Shown here in pieces: positions 7,774-16,400 of a stretch of 34,289 nucleotides of DNA. The first letter of the stretch is position 1. Each line of letters starts with the position of its first letter. The notes under the pieces are model-generated. The model searched no databases. It was not told the DNA's origin and saw only the letters and a list, made by a program, of their open reading frames with translations. Origin of the DNA: Microtetraspora glauca (GTDB lineage Bacteria; Actinomycetota; Actinomycetes; Streptosporangiales; Streptosporangiaceae); the NCBI GenBank assembly GCA_001570385.1, contig BBYL01000043.1, forward strand, positions 32,932 through 67,220, read 5' to 3'. The position numbers and the translations under genes were made by a program.

Positions 7774-8852
7774 CCGGCGCCGCCCGCGCGGCCGACGATC
7801 ACACCCGACCTGTCGATGACCACGACATCCACCTCGACCGGCGCGCCGCGCAACACCTCAAGCGCGGTCCCGAGTGCCCCTTCGGCGACCAGGTCGCCCA
7901 GCGGCAGGTCCGCCTCCTGGCAGAGCCGCAGCGCGTGCAGCGCCGTGTTCGCTCCGCGTACCCGCTCGGCCAGGGCCGGGTCGCCTCCGGCGCCGAGCAC
8001 GAGCGCGGCGAGCAGATCGGGGTTGACCTGGGAGCGGCCGGAGTGCAGGTCGAGGTGCCCGTCGGCGAGCTTGGACAGCTTGCCGATCCCACCGGCCACC
8101 GTGAGCCGGGGCACCGGGTGGCGGCGCAGATACTTCAGCACGGCTCCGGCGAAGTCGCCCATGTCGAGCAGGGCGTCCTCCGGGAGCCCGTGGAGCTCGG
8201 CGGCGACCCGCTCGGAGGTGCTGCCGGTGCAGCCCGCCACGTGCGTACGGCCGGCCGCCCGTGCGACGTCCACGCCGCGCCGGATGCTGTCGATCCACGC
8301 CGAACACGAGTAGGGCACCACGACTCCGGTCGTGCCCAGGATGGACAGGCCGCCCAGGATGCCGAGCCTCGGGTTCCAGGTGCGGCGGGCCAGCTCCTCA
8401 CCGCCCTCGACGGAGATCTCCACGATCACGTCGCCGGTCCCGCCGCGGCGGGCGGCCACGTCGGCGACGTGCTCGCGCATCATCCGCCGGGGTACGGGGT
8501 TGATGGCGGGCTCGCCCACGTCGAGCGGCAGTCCCGGCTTGGTCACGGTGCCGACCCCCGGCCCGGCCAGGAACGTCACACCGCTGCCCGGGGCGCCGTG
8601 CCGCACGGTCACGGAGATGAGCGCGCCGTGCGTGACGTCGGGATCGTCGCCCGCGTCCTTGACCACCGCGGCGGTCGCCTCCCCGTCGCCCAGCCGCTCG
8701 CGTGCCAGGGCGAACGCGGGCCGCTGCCCCTTGGGGAGCACGATCTCCACCGGGTCGGGGAAGGCGCCGGTGAGCAGCGCCGTGTAGGCCGCGGTCGTCG
8801 CGGCGGTGGCGCAGGCGCCGGTGGTCCATCCGTGGCGCAGTGGCGTGTTCAT
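7746..8852 (-). CDS. cbiD: Cobalt-precorrin-5B C1-methyltransferase family protein CbiD
   Basis: 368-residue CbiD, which adds the C1 methyl group in the pathway branch lacking CobF. The family signature opens the protein: LRHGWTTGACATAATTAAY. ALISVTVRHGAPGSG, GPGVGTVTKPGLPLDVGEPA, GGLSILGTTGVVVPYS and CTGSTSE follow. The family is named for the anaerobic pathway, yet the neighbours are oxygen-dependent (CobG) and late-cobalt (CobN) enzymes, so the substrate here is probably the metal-free precorrin. The gene sits alone on the minus strand, convergent with cobM and 44 bp divergent from cobK. The ATG at 8852 has only a weak ribosome binding site. Confidence 0.95.
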   Translation of the reverse strand: MNTPLRHGWTTGACATAATTAAYTALLTGAFPDPVEIVLPKGQRPAFALARERLGDGEATAAVVKDAGDDPDVTHGALISVTVRHGAPGSGVTFLAGPGVGTVTKPGLPLDVGEPAINPVPRRMMREHVADVAARRGGTGDVIVEISVEGGEELARRTWNPRLGILGGLSILGTTGVVVPYSCSAWIDSIRRGVDVARAAGRTHVAGCTGSTSERVAAELHGLPEDALLDMGDFAGAVLKYLRRHPVPRLTVAGGIGKLSKLADGHLDLHSGRSQVNPDLLAALVLGAGGDPALAERVRGANTALHALRLCQEADLPLGDLVAEGALGTALEVLRGAPVEVDVVVIDRSGVIVGRAGGAGQSRHRSAE

Positions 8853-8896
8853 GGGGACGGCCTGACGGAGCTGGATGAGATGACGGAGGTGGCGGG

Positions 8897-9655
8897 ATGA
8901 CGAGGCGGCTTCTGATCCTGGGCGGCACCGCGGAGGCCAGGGGCCTCGCCGAGCGGGTGGTCGGCGTTCCCGGACTGCGGGTGGTGTCGTCGCTGGCGGG
9001 CCGGGTGACCGACCCCCGGCTCCCTGTCGGAGAGGTGCGCGAGGGCGGTTTCGGCGGGCCCGACGGGCTCGCCGACTGGTTGCGTGAGCACGCGATCGAC
9101 GCGGTCGTGGACGCCACCCATCCCTTCGCCGCGCGGATGACCGCCTCGGCCGTCACCGCCGCGTCCCGTACCGGGGTGCCGCTGCTGGTGCTGCGCCGTC
9201 CGGGCTGGCGTCAGGGGCCCGGCGACGACTGGCACTGGGCGCCCACGCTGGAGGCCGCCGCCGGACTGCTGCCCGGCCTGCTGGCCGGCCGGGGCGAGCG
9301 GGTGTTCCTCACGACCGGCCGCCGCAGCCTGGCCGTCTTCGCGGACCTGGACGACCTGTGGTTCCTGGCCAGGTCGGTCGACCCGCCCGGCCCGCCGATG
9401 CCGCGCCGCACGCTGGTGGTCCTCTCCCGCGGGCCGTACACCGTGCCGGGAGAGCTGGCGCTCATGCGCGAGCACCGCGTCGATGTGCTGGTCACCAAGG
9501 ACAGCGGCGGCGAGATGACCACGGCCAAGCTGACCGCCGCGCGCGAGCTGGGACTTCCCGTGGTCGTCGTACGGCGGCCGGCGCCGCCCGACGGGGTCCC
9601 CCAGGTGGACACCGTCGAGGCGGCCGCGGCCTGGGTCGGATCTCACGCCGGGTAG
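8897..9655 (+). CDS. cobK: Precorrin-6A reductase
   Basis: 252-residue NAD(P)H-dependent reductase converting precorrin-6A to dihydro-precorrin-6 (6B). It shows the N-terminal RRLLILGGTAEARGLAERV nucleotide-binding segment, VDATHPFAARMT, VFLTTGRRSLAVF and VTKDSGGEMTTAKLTAARE, all CobK/CbiJ hallmarks. ATG at 8897 has a strong GGAGGT 6 nt upstream. It runs alone on the plus strand, divergent from cbiD, and its stop overlaps the end of convergent cobIJ by 13 bp. Confidence 0.96.
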   Translation: MTRRLLILGGTAEARGLAERVVGVPGLRVVSSLAGRVTDPRLPVGEVREGGFGGPDGLADWLREHAIDAVVDATHPFAARMTASAVTAASRTGVPLLVLRRPGWRQGPGDDWHWAPTLEAAAGLLPGLLAGRGERVFLTTGRRSLAVFADLDDLWFLARSVDPPGPPMPRRTLVVLSRGPYTVPGELALMREHRVDVLVTKDSGGEMTTAKLTAARELGLPVVVVRRPAPPDGVPQVDTVEAAAAWVGSHAG

Positions 9656-11157
9656 CGGCGCGGGGTGTAGACGACGGGCCGCCCGCCGCGATCGGCGATC
9701 CGCGTCGTGGACGAACCCACGATCAGCAGGCAGCGCATGTCGACCTCGGCCGGATCGAGCGCGCCCAGCTCCACGACCCGCACGCTCTCCTCCGGACCTC
9801 CGACGTCACGCCCGATGACGACGGGCGTGTCCGGGGCCCGGTGTTCGAGCAGCAGGTCCCGCGCGGCGGCCACCTGCCAGGTACGGCTCCGCGACGCCGG
9901 GTTGTAGATCGCCAGCACGAGGTCGGCCTTCGCCGCGGCGCTGATCCGCTCCGCGACGACCTCCCACGGCTTGAGCAGGTCCGACAGCGACAGCACGCAG
10001 TAGTCGTGACCGAGCGGGGCACCGGCCCGGCTCGCCACGGCCTGCGCGGCGGTCAGGCCGGGCACGATCCGGACGGCGACACCGGCGAACCTCGGCTCGG
10101 CCGCCGCCTCCAGCACCGCGCTGGCCATGGCGAACACCCCGGGATCCCCCGAGGAGACCACGGCCACCCGCGAGCCCGCGGCGGCGAGTTCCAGCGCGTG
10201 CGCGGCCCGCTCGGCCTCGACCCGGTTGTCGGTGGGATGGCGGCGCTGGCGCGGGTTGGGCGGCACCCGGTCCAGGTAGGGCCCGTAGCCGACCAGCTCG
10301 TCGGCGGCGGCGAGGGCGTCCTGCGCCTCGGGGGTCAGCCACGGCCGTCCCGCCGGGCCCAGCCCGACGACGACCACCTCGCCCGTACGTTCGGTCGTAC
10401 GAGCGGATTCCGCCGGGCTGCCCGCCGCCGGGGTGAGGGGGCTGGGCAGCAGCGCGAGCGAGAAGTAGGGGACCGTGGCCGGATCGACGTCGGCGAGCGG
10501 CTCGATTCGCTGCTTGTCCGTCGTGGCCCGCTCGACGTACCAGGCGTCGTCGAGGCGCCCGGCCTCGGCGAGAGCCGTACGCACCTTCTCGAAGGTCCGG
10601 CCGAGCTTCAGCACCGCGGCGGAGTCGGTGGCGGCCAGCCGCTCGGCCAGGACGTCCGCCGGGAGGGTGCCCGGCAGCACGGTCAGCGTCTCGTCCCGCT
10701 CGACCAGCGGGCGGCCCAGCACCGCCGACGCCCCGCTGACGGAGGTCACGCCGGGCACCACCTCGGTCGGGTACCGGTGCGCGAGCCGCTTGTGCATGTG
10801 CATGTACGAGCCGTAGAAGAGGGGGTCGCCCTCGCACAGCACGACCACGTCCCGCCCCGCGTCCAGATGCGCGGCGAGGCGGGCGGCGCACTCGACGTAG
10901 AAGTCGTCCAGCGCGCCCTGGTATCCCCCGGGATGGTCGGTGGTCTCGGTGGTGACCGGATAGATCAGCGCTTCCTCGATCTGGTCGCCCCGCAGGTACG
11001 GCAGGGCCACCGACCTGGCGATGCTGCGCCCGTGCCTGGCGCTGTGGTAGGCGATCACGTCGGCCGCGCCGAGGAGCCGCGCCGCCTTCACGGTCACGAG
11101 TTCCGGGTCACCGGGCCCCAGCCCCACCCCGTACAGGTGGCCGGACTCTCCGCTCAT
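9643..11157 (-). CDS. cobIJ: Fused precorrin-2 C20-methyltransferase / precorrin-3B C17-methyltransferase
   Basis: 504-residue fusion of two SAM-dependent tetrapyrrole methylases. The CobI half (about residues 6-245) begins LYGVGLGPGDPELVTVKA and contains VVVLCEGDPLFYGSYMHMH; it methylates C20 of precorrin-2. A linker of about 18 residues leads to the CobJ half (about 264-500), with VVVVGLGPAGRPWLTPEA, VAVVSSGDPGVFAMASAVLE and AIYNPASRSRTWQ; it methylates C17 and contracts the ring. The fusion is also known in mycobacteria. I chose ATG 11157, with GGAGGA 10 nt upstream; an in-frame GTG at 11166 overlaps the cobH stop as GTGA and is also possible (507 residues). Third gene of cobG-cobH-cobIJ. 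Confidence 0.97.
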   Translation of the reverse strand: MSGESGHLYGVGLGPGDPELVTVKAARLLGAADVIAYHSARHGRSIARSVALPYLRGDQIEEALIYPVTTETTDHPGGYQGALDDFYVECAARLAAHLDAGRDVVVLCEGDPLFYGSYMHMHKRLAHRYPTEVVPGVTSVSGASAVLGRPLVERDETLTVLPGTLPADVLAERLAATDSAAVLKLGRTFEKVRTALAEAGRLDDAWYVERATTDKQRIEPLADVDPATVPYFSLALLPSPLTPAAGSPAESARTTERTGEVVVVGLGPAGRPWLTPEAQDALAAADELVGYGPYLDRVPPNPRQRRHPTDNRVEAERAAHALELAAAGSRVAVVSSGDPGVFAMASAVLEAAAEPRFAGVAVRIVPGLTAAQAVASRAGAPLGHDYCVLSLSDLLKPWEVVAERISAAAKADLVLAIYNPASRSRTWQVAAARDLLLEHRAPDTPVVIGRDVGGPEESVRVVELGALDPAEVDMRCLLIVGSSTTRIADRGGRPVVYTPRRYPA

Positions 11158-11162
11158 CCCGT

Positions 11163-11789
11163 TCACTCCTCCTCGCTCGCGATCGCGTTGACGGCGGCCG
11201 CGGCCATCGCGCTGCCGCCCCTGCGCCCGTGGACCACCAGGTGGTCCAGGCCGGACGGATGCTCGGCCAGGGCCAGCTTGGACTCGGCGGCCCCGATGAA
11301 ACCGACCGGGACACCGAGCACGGCCGCCGGGCGGCCCGCCCCCTCCTCGACCAGCTCGAGCAGGCGGAACAGCGCGGTCGGCGCGTTGCCGATCGCGACC
11401 ACCGCGTTGTCGAGCCGGTCGCGCCACAACTCCAGCGCCGCGGCGCTGCGGGTGGTGCCCAGCCGTTCCGCCAGCTCGGGAACCCGCGGGTCGCCGAGCG
11501 TGCAGAGCACCTCGTTGTCCGCCGGAAGGCGGCGCCTGGTCACGCCGGAGGCCACCATCATGGCGTCGCACAGCACGGGCGCGCCGTTCCGCAGCGCCTC
11601 GCGCGCCGCCGTCACGACCCCGGGCGACCAGGCGAGGTCGTTCACCAGGTCGACCATGCCGCAGGCGTGCACCATGCGGACGGCGACCTGGGCGACGCCC
11701 GGCGGCATGCCGCTCAGGTCGGTCTCGGCGCGGATGGTGGCGAAGGACCGGCGGTAGATCTCCGCCCCGTCCCGGATGTAGTCGATCAC
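11163..11789 (-). CDS. cobH: Precorrin-8X methylmutase
   Basis: 208-residue enzyme that moves the C11 methyl to C12 of precorrin-8X, giving hydrogenobyrinic acid. IRDGAEIYRRSFATIRAE opens the protein. VRMVHACGM places the proposed catalytic His at residue 41, equivalent to His43 of Pseudomonas denitrificans CobH. APVLCDAMMVASGV, AIGNAPTALFRLLEL and GVPVGFIGAAESK complete the family pattern. GTG at 11789 overlaps the cobG stop as GTGA, with GAGAGGGA just upstream; the stop overlaps the alternative cobIJ GTG. The three genes are therefore tightly coupled. Confidence 0.97.
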   Translation of the reverse strand: MIDYIRDGAEIYRRSFATIRAETDLSGMPPGVAQVAVRMVHACGMVDLVNDLAWSPGVVTAAREALRNGAPVLCDAMMVASGVTRRRLPADNEVLCTLGDPRVPELAERLGTTRSAAALELWRDRLDNAVVAIGNAPTALFRLLELVEEGAGRPAAVLGVPVGFIGAAESKLALAEHPSGLDHLVVHGRRGGSAMAAAAVNAIASEEE

Positions 11790-13153
11790 GTTCCCTCTCT
11801 GGTCGCCGCGACGGCGGCGCTCGTCTGCTCGGCGTCGGCGAACGTACGGCTGACGCCGTCCAGCTCGACGCGGTACCCGTCCTCGGTGGCGATCACGTCC
11901 ACGACCCGGCCGCGCGGCCGTCCGCACCGCCGCTCGCAGCCCGCCCAGTGCACGGGAAGCAGGTCCCCCTTACCGGTCGGTGAGCGTACGGCATCGCCCG
12001 AGAGGTCCGCACTCCCCCCGGCGCCGACGTCGGTGTGGACGTCGGTGTGGACGTGGGTGTGGACGTCGGCGAGTGCCTTGGCGCATCCGGGGCGTCCGGT
12101 GCAGGCGGTCAGGCCGAGCCACGGCGACGCGGGGTCGCCGACCAGGCCCGCGTCCGTGAGCGATGCCCGCAGCTCGCCGACCGCCGGCGGCGGCAGATCG
12201 GGTACGACGATCGCCCGCCAGGGCGTCACCCGCACCTCTCCCCCGCCGTTCTCGGCCGCCCGGGCGAGCGCCTCCACCTGGGCCGCCGTGAGCCGCCCGA
12301 GCGGAGCGAGGACGATGAGGGCGCACCTCCCGTCCCGCTGCGCGACCGTTCCGACCATGCCGGCCGTCCCCGTGGCCCGAGCCGCCGCCGCACCCGCCGG
12401 CCGTACGGCGGAGGCGGACAGGCGGAGACGCGGCTCCGCGCTCGCGGCGCGGGCCGCGACCCGGGCGGGACCGTCGGCGAGCTCGGCGAGCCGCCACGCG
12501 CCCGACCCCTGTTCCGCGCGTTCGGCCAGGAACGCCTCCGCGACGGCGAGCAGGCCCGCGACCGCGGAACCGGCGGGCACGCGCAACCCGCGGTCGGCAC
12601 CGGCGAGCAGCAACGCCACGTCCGGCACGTCCGGCACGTCCGGCAGCAGCGTGACGTCGGCGCCGAGGACCGGCATGTCGCCGGACCCGTCGTCGAGGGC
12701 GAACAGGAACCGTCCGGGCAGGTCGGCGAGCATGGGCCGGGCGCACAGCTCGCGGTCCAGCTCGGCCACCAGAGGGCGCACGTCGAGCCTGCTCTCCGGT
12801 CCGCGACCGGCCAGGGGCGAGGCCACGATGTTGCGCACCCGCTCGTGCGTGGCCGAGGGCAGCAGGCCGGCCGCGGCCATCCGCGCGGCGAAGTCCGGCG
12901 CCCCGGAAGGCCCCTGGTCCCCGGCCCGGACTTCCCGGAGGCCGCGCACCTGGAGGTTGGCCCGGGAGGTCAGCTCGATCACGCCGGACCCGAGCTCACG
13001 GGCGGCGGCGGCGACCACGCGGAGCTGGTGCGCCGTGACCGCGCCGCCGGGGATGCGGATCCGTGCCAGGCCGCCGTCGGCGGCGGCGTGCACCTGAAGG
13101 GCTCCGGGGCACGCGTCGGACCGCGACCGTCCGGAAAGGTCACCGATGAACAC
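11786..13153 (-). CDS. cobG: Precorrin-3B synthase (oxygen-dependent)
   Basis: 455-residue member of the sulfite/nitrite reductase ferredoxin-like family, which hydroxylates C20 of precorrin-3A with lactone formation using O2 and a 4Fe-4S centre. RSDACPGALQVHAAADGGLA and IELTSRANLQVRGL are the N-terminal family motifs. The cluster Cys pairs are CTGRPGC and CERRCG. Between them lies an extra HTHVHTDVHTD segment encoded by 12-bp tandem repeats. GTG at 13153 is the only reasonable start, and it has no Shine-Dalgarno; a TACCAT -10 element ends 7 nt upstream, so a leaderless transcript is likely. First gene of cobG-cobH-cobIJ. Its presence marks the aerobic pathway. Confidence 0.93.
   Translation of the reverse strand: MFIGDLSGRSRSDACPGALQVHAAADGGLARIRIPGGAVTAHQLRVVAAAARELGSGVIELTSRANLQVRGLREVRAGDQGPSGAPDFAARMAAAGLLPSATHERVRNIVASPLAGRGPESRLDVRPLVAELDRELCARPMLADLPGRFLFALDDGSGDMPVLGADVTLLPDVPDVPDVALLLAGADRGLRVPAGSAVAGLLAVAEAFLAERAEQGSGAWRLAELADGPARVAARAASAEPRLRLSASAVRPAGAAAARATGTAGMVGTVAQRDGRCALIVLAPLGRLTAAQVEALARAAENGGGEVRVTPWRAIVVPDLPPPAVGELRASLTDAGLVGDPASPWLGLTACTGRPGCAKALADVHTHVHTDVHTDVGAGGSADLSGDAVRSPTGKGDLLPVHWAGCERRCGRPRGRVVDVIATEDGYRVELDGVSRTFADAEQTSAAVAATREGT
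12026..12073. repeat. 12-bp tandem repeat inside cobG encoding His-Thr-Asp-Val units
   Basis: Four units at 12026-12037, 12038-12049, 12050-12061 and 12062-12073. The first two are identical (GACGTCGGTGTG); the third has one change and the fourth is more diverged. The period keeps the reading frame and encodes repeated H-T-(D/H)-V in CobG, between the two Fe-S cysteine pairs. Confidence 0.9.
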
Positions 13154-13160
13154 GCTGAGG

Positions 13161-13166
13161 ATGGTA
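13161..13166 (-). promoter_or_regulatory. -10 element for leaderless cobG
   Basis: Minus-strand TACCAT (13166-13161) fits the actinobacterial TANNNT -10 consensus and lies 7 nt before the cobG GTG. That puts the predicted transcription start at or within a base or two of the start codon. No clear -35 is visible at 17-18 bp. Confidence 0.4.
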
Positions 13167-13175
13167 ACGCCCCGT

Positions 13176-13205
13176 TTCCCAGCGGATGTCGGCCTGGCAT
13201 AGTGT
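13176..13205 (+). promoter_or_regulatory. Promoter for the cobN riboswitch transcript
   Basis: TTCCCA (13176-13181), an 18-bp spacer and TAGTGT (13200-13205) put transcription start near 13212, just before the riboswitch P1 arm at 13215. The spacing and the TANNNT form match the promoters of the other two riboswitches here. Confidence 0.45.
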
Positions 13206-13214
13206 GATCCCAGG

Positions 13215-13361
13215 CGACGGCACAGGGAGGAAGCCGGTGTGAAACCGGCGCGGTCCCGCCACTGTAACCGGGGAGCGACCCCCACCGAAGGCCACTGTCC
13301 GGCGACGGACGGGAAGGCCGGGGTGAGCATCGATCCGGGAGCCAGGAGACTCCTGCCGTCG
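13215..13361 (+). ncRNA. Cobalamin riboswitch upstream of cobN
   Basis: The aptamer is closed by a perfect 8-bp P1 stem, CGACGGCA (13215-13222) with TGCCGTCG (13354-13361). Inside are the core AAGCCGGTGTGAAACCGGCG, the B12-box GCCACTGT (13258-13265) and the 3' GAGCCAGGAGACTCC element. Downstream, a hairpin CGGGG (13376-13380)/CCCCG (13387-13391) lies directly before the cobN Shine-Dalgarno, so control probably acts on translation initiation. By known behaviour of the class, bound cobalamin should repress. Confidence 0.95.
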
Positions 13362-13406
13362 TGACGACCACGACCCGGGGCGAGGACCCCGAGGGAGGAC
13401 TTTCTC

Positions 13407-16400
13407 GTGCGTTCTGTGCCGTCTCCTGGCATCCTCCTGCTGTCGACCTCCGACACCGACCTGCTCAGTGCCCGGGAGAGCGGGGCGGGCTACCGGCTGG
13501 GCAACCCGGCCAGGCTCACCGTCCCGGACCTGCCCGCCCTGGTGGAGGGCGCCGACCTCGTCGTCGTACGGCTCCTCGGCGGGCGCCGGGCCTGGGAGGA
13601 CGGGCTGGACGCGCTGCTCGCCGGCCCCCGGCCGGTCGTGGTGCTCGGCGGCGAGCAGGCGCCCGACGCCGAGCTGATGGAGCTGTCCACGGTGCCGGGC
13701 GGGGTGTGCGCCGAGGCGCACGCGTACCTCGCGCACGGCGGCCCGGCGAACCTGGCCCAGTTGCACGCCTTCCTCTCCGACACGGTGCTGCTCACCGGGA
13801 ACGGCTTCGCTCCGCCCGAGCCGCTGCCGACGTGGGGACCGCTGGAGCGCGTCGCCCGGCGCGCGGACGGACCGGTCATCGGCGTGCTCTACTACCGCGC
13901 CCACCATGTCGCCGGGAACACCGCGTTCGTCGAGACGCTGTGCCGGGCCGTCGAGGACGCGGGCGGGCAGGCGGTACCCGTCTACTGCGGTTCGCTGCGC
14001 ACCGCCGAGCCCGAGCTGCTGGACACCCTGCGGCGCGTGGACGCCCTGGTCGTCACCGTGCTCGCGGCGGGCGGCACCCGTCCGGCGACCGCGTCGGCCG
14101 GAGGCGACGACGCGGCGTGGGACGTCGGCGCGCTCGCGGAGCTCGACGTGCCGATCCTGCAGGGCCTGTGCCTGACCACGGGACGTGACGCGTGGCGCGA
14201 GGACGACGACGGCCTGTCCCCGCTCGACGCCGCGTCCCAGGTGGCGATCCCGGAGTTCGACGGGCGGATCATCACCGTGCCGTTCTCGTTCAAGGAGGTC
14301 GACGGCGACGGCCTGACCGTCTACGCGGCCGATCCCGAGCGTGCGGCGCGGGTCGCCGGCATCGCGGTACGGCACGGCCTGCTGCGGCACGTCCCGGCGC
14401 CGGAGCGGCGGATCGCGGTGATGCTGTCCGCCTATCCGACGAAGCACTCGCGGATCGGCAACGCGGTCGGCCTCGACACCCCCGCCAGCGTGGTCCGGCT
14501 GCTCGCGGCCATGAAGGAGACGGGCTACGACCTCGGAGCGGGCTTCCCCGGTGTGGCGGAGCAGGACGGCGACGCGCTGATCCACGCGCTCATCGCGGCG
14601 GGCGGTCAGGACCAGGACTGGCTCACCGAGGAGCAGCTGGCGGCCAACCCGGTGCGGATCCCGGCCGCGCGGTACCGCGCCTGGTTCGAGACACTGCCCG
14701 CGGACCTGCGCGCGGACGTCGAGGGCCACTGGGGGCCGCCGCCCGGCGAGCTGTTCGTCGACCGGTCCCGCGACCCCGCCGGGGAGATCGTGCTGGCCGC
14801 CCTGCGCGCGGGGAACCTCGTGGTGATGGTGCAGCCGCCGCGCGGGTTCGGGGAGAACCCGATCGCGATCTACCACGACCCCGACATGCCGCCGAGCCAT
14901 CACTACCTGGCCGCCTACCGGTGGCTGGCCGACGAGTTCGGCGCGCACGCGATCGTGCACGTCGGAAAGCACGGCAACCTGGAGTGGCTGCCCGGCAAGT
15001 CCGCGGGGATGTCGGCGTCCTGCGGGCCCGACGCGGCACTCGGCGACCTCCCGCTGGTCTATCCGTTCCTGGTGAACGATCCGGGCGAGGGAACCCAGGC
15101 CAAGCGGCGGGCGCACGCCGTACTGGTCGATCACCTGGTGCCGCCGATGGCCCGCGCGGAGACGTACGGCGACATCGCCAGGCTGGAGCAGCTGCTGGAC
15201 GAGCACGCCTCGATCGCGGCCATGGACCCGGCCAAGCTTCCCGCGATCCGAGCGCAGATCTGGACGCTGATCCAGGCCGCCCGGCTCGATCACGACCTGG
15301 GCATCGCCGACCGGCCGCACGACACCGAGTTCGACGACTTCCTGTTGCACGTGGACGGCTGGTTGTGCGAGGTCAAGGACGCCCAGATCCGCGACGGCCT
15401 GCACGTGCTCGGCGTCGCCCCCGAGGGGAAGGTCCGGGTGGACCTCGTCCTGGCCATGCTGCGGGCCCGCCAGATCTGGGCCGGTCAGGAGGCGCTGCCC
15501 GGCCTGCGTGAGGCTCTCGGCCTGGCGGAGGACGGCGCCGCCTCCCGCGTGACCGTGGACGAGGCCGAGGCCCTGGCCCGCGCCCTCGTCGAGGGCATGG
15601 AGGAGCACGGCTGGGAGCCGTCCGCCGTCCGTCCCGTGACCACCTCCGTCCTCGGCGCCTCCGAGGTCGCGGCGGCCGTGGAGCGGATCCTCGGGTTCGC
15701 GGCGGAGGAGATCGTGCCCCGGCTCGCCCGGACCACGGACGAGATCGGCGCGCTGCTCCACGCGCTCGACGGCGGCTACGTCCCGGCGGGGCCGAGCGGC
15801 TCGCCGCTGCGCGGGCTGGTCAACGTGCTGCCGACCGGGCGGAACTTCTACTCCGTCGACCCGAGGGCGGTGCCGAGCCGGCTGGCCTGGGAGACCGGGC
15901 AGGCGATGGCTGACTCGCTGCTCGACAGGTACCGGAGCGACACCGGCGAGTGGCCGCGTTCCGTCGGCCTGTCCGTTTGGGGCACCAGCGCCATGCGCAC
16001 CTCGGGTGACGACGTGGCCGAGGTGCTCGCGCTCCTCGGCGTACGACCGGTCTGGGACGAGGCGTCCCGGAGGGTCGGCGGCCTCGAACCGATCCCGCTG
16101 CCCGAGCTCGGCAGGCCGCGCGTCGACGTGACCGTACGCGTCAGCGGGTTCTTCAGGGACGCGTTCCCCCATGTCGTCACGATGCTGGACGACGCGGTAC
16201 GACTGGTGGCGGGCCTGGACGAAACCGCCGAGGACAACTACGTACGTGCGCACGCCGAGGCCGACCGCGCGGCCCACGGCGACGAGCGGCGCGCCACGCT
16301 GCGGATCTTCGGCTCCCGGCCGGGCGCGTACGGCGCCGGTCTGCTCCCGCTCATCGACAGCCGCAACTGGCGCGACGACGCCGACCTGGCCGAGGTGTAC

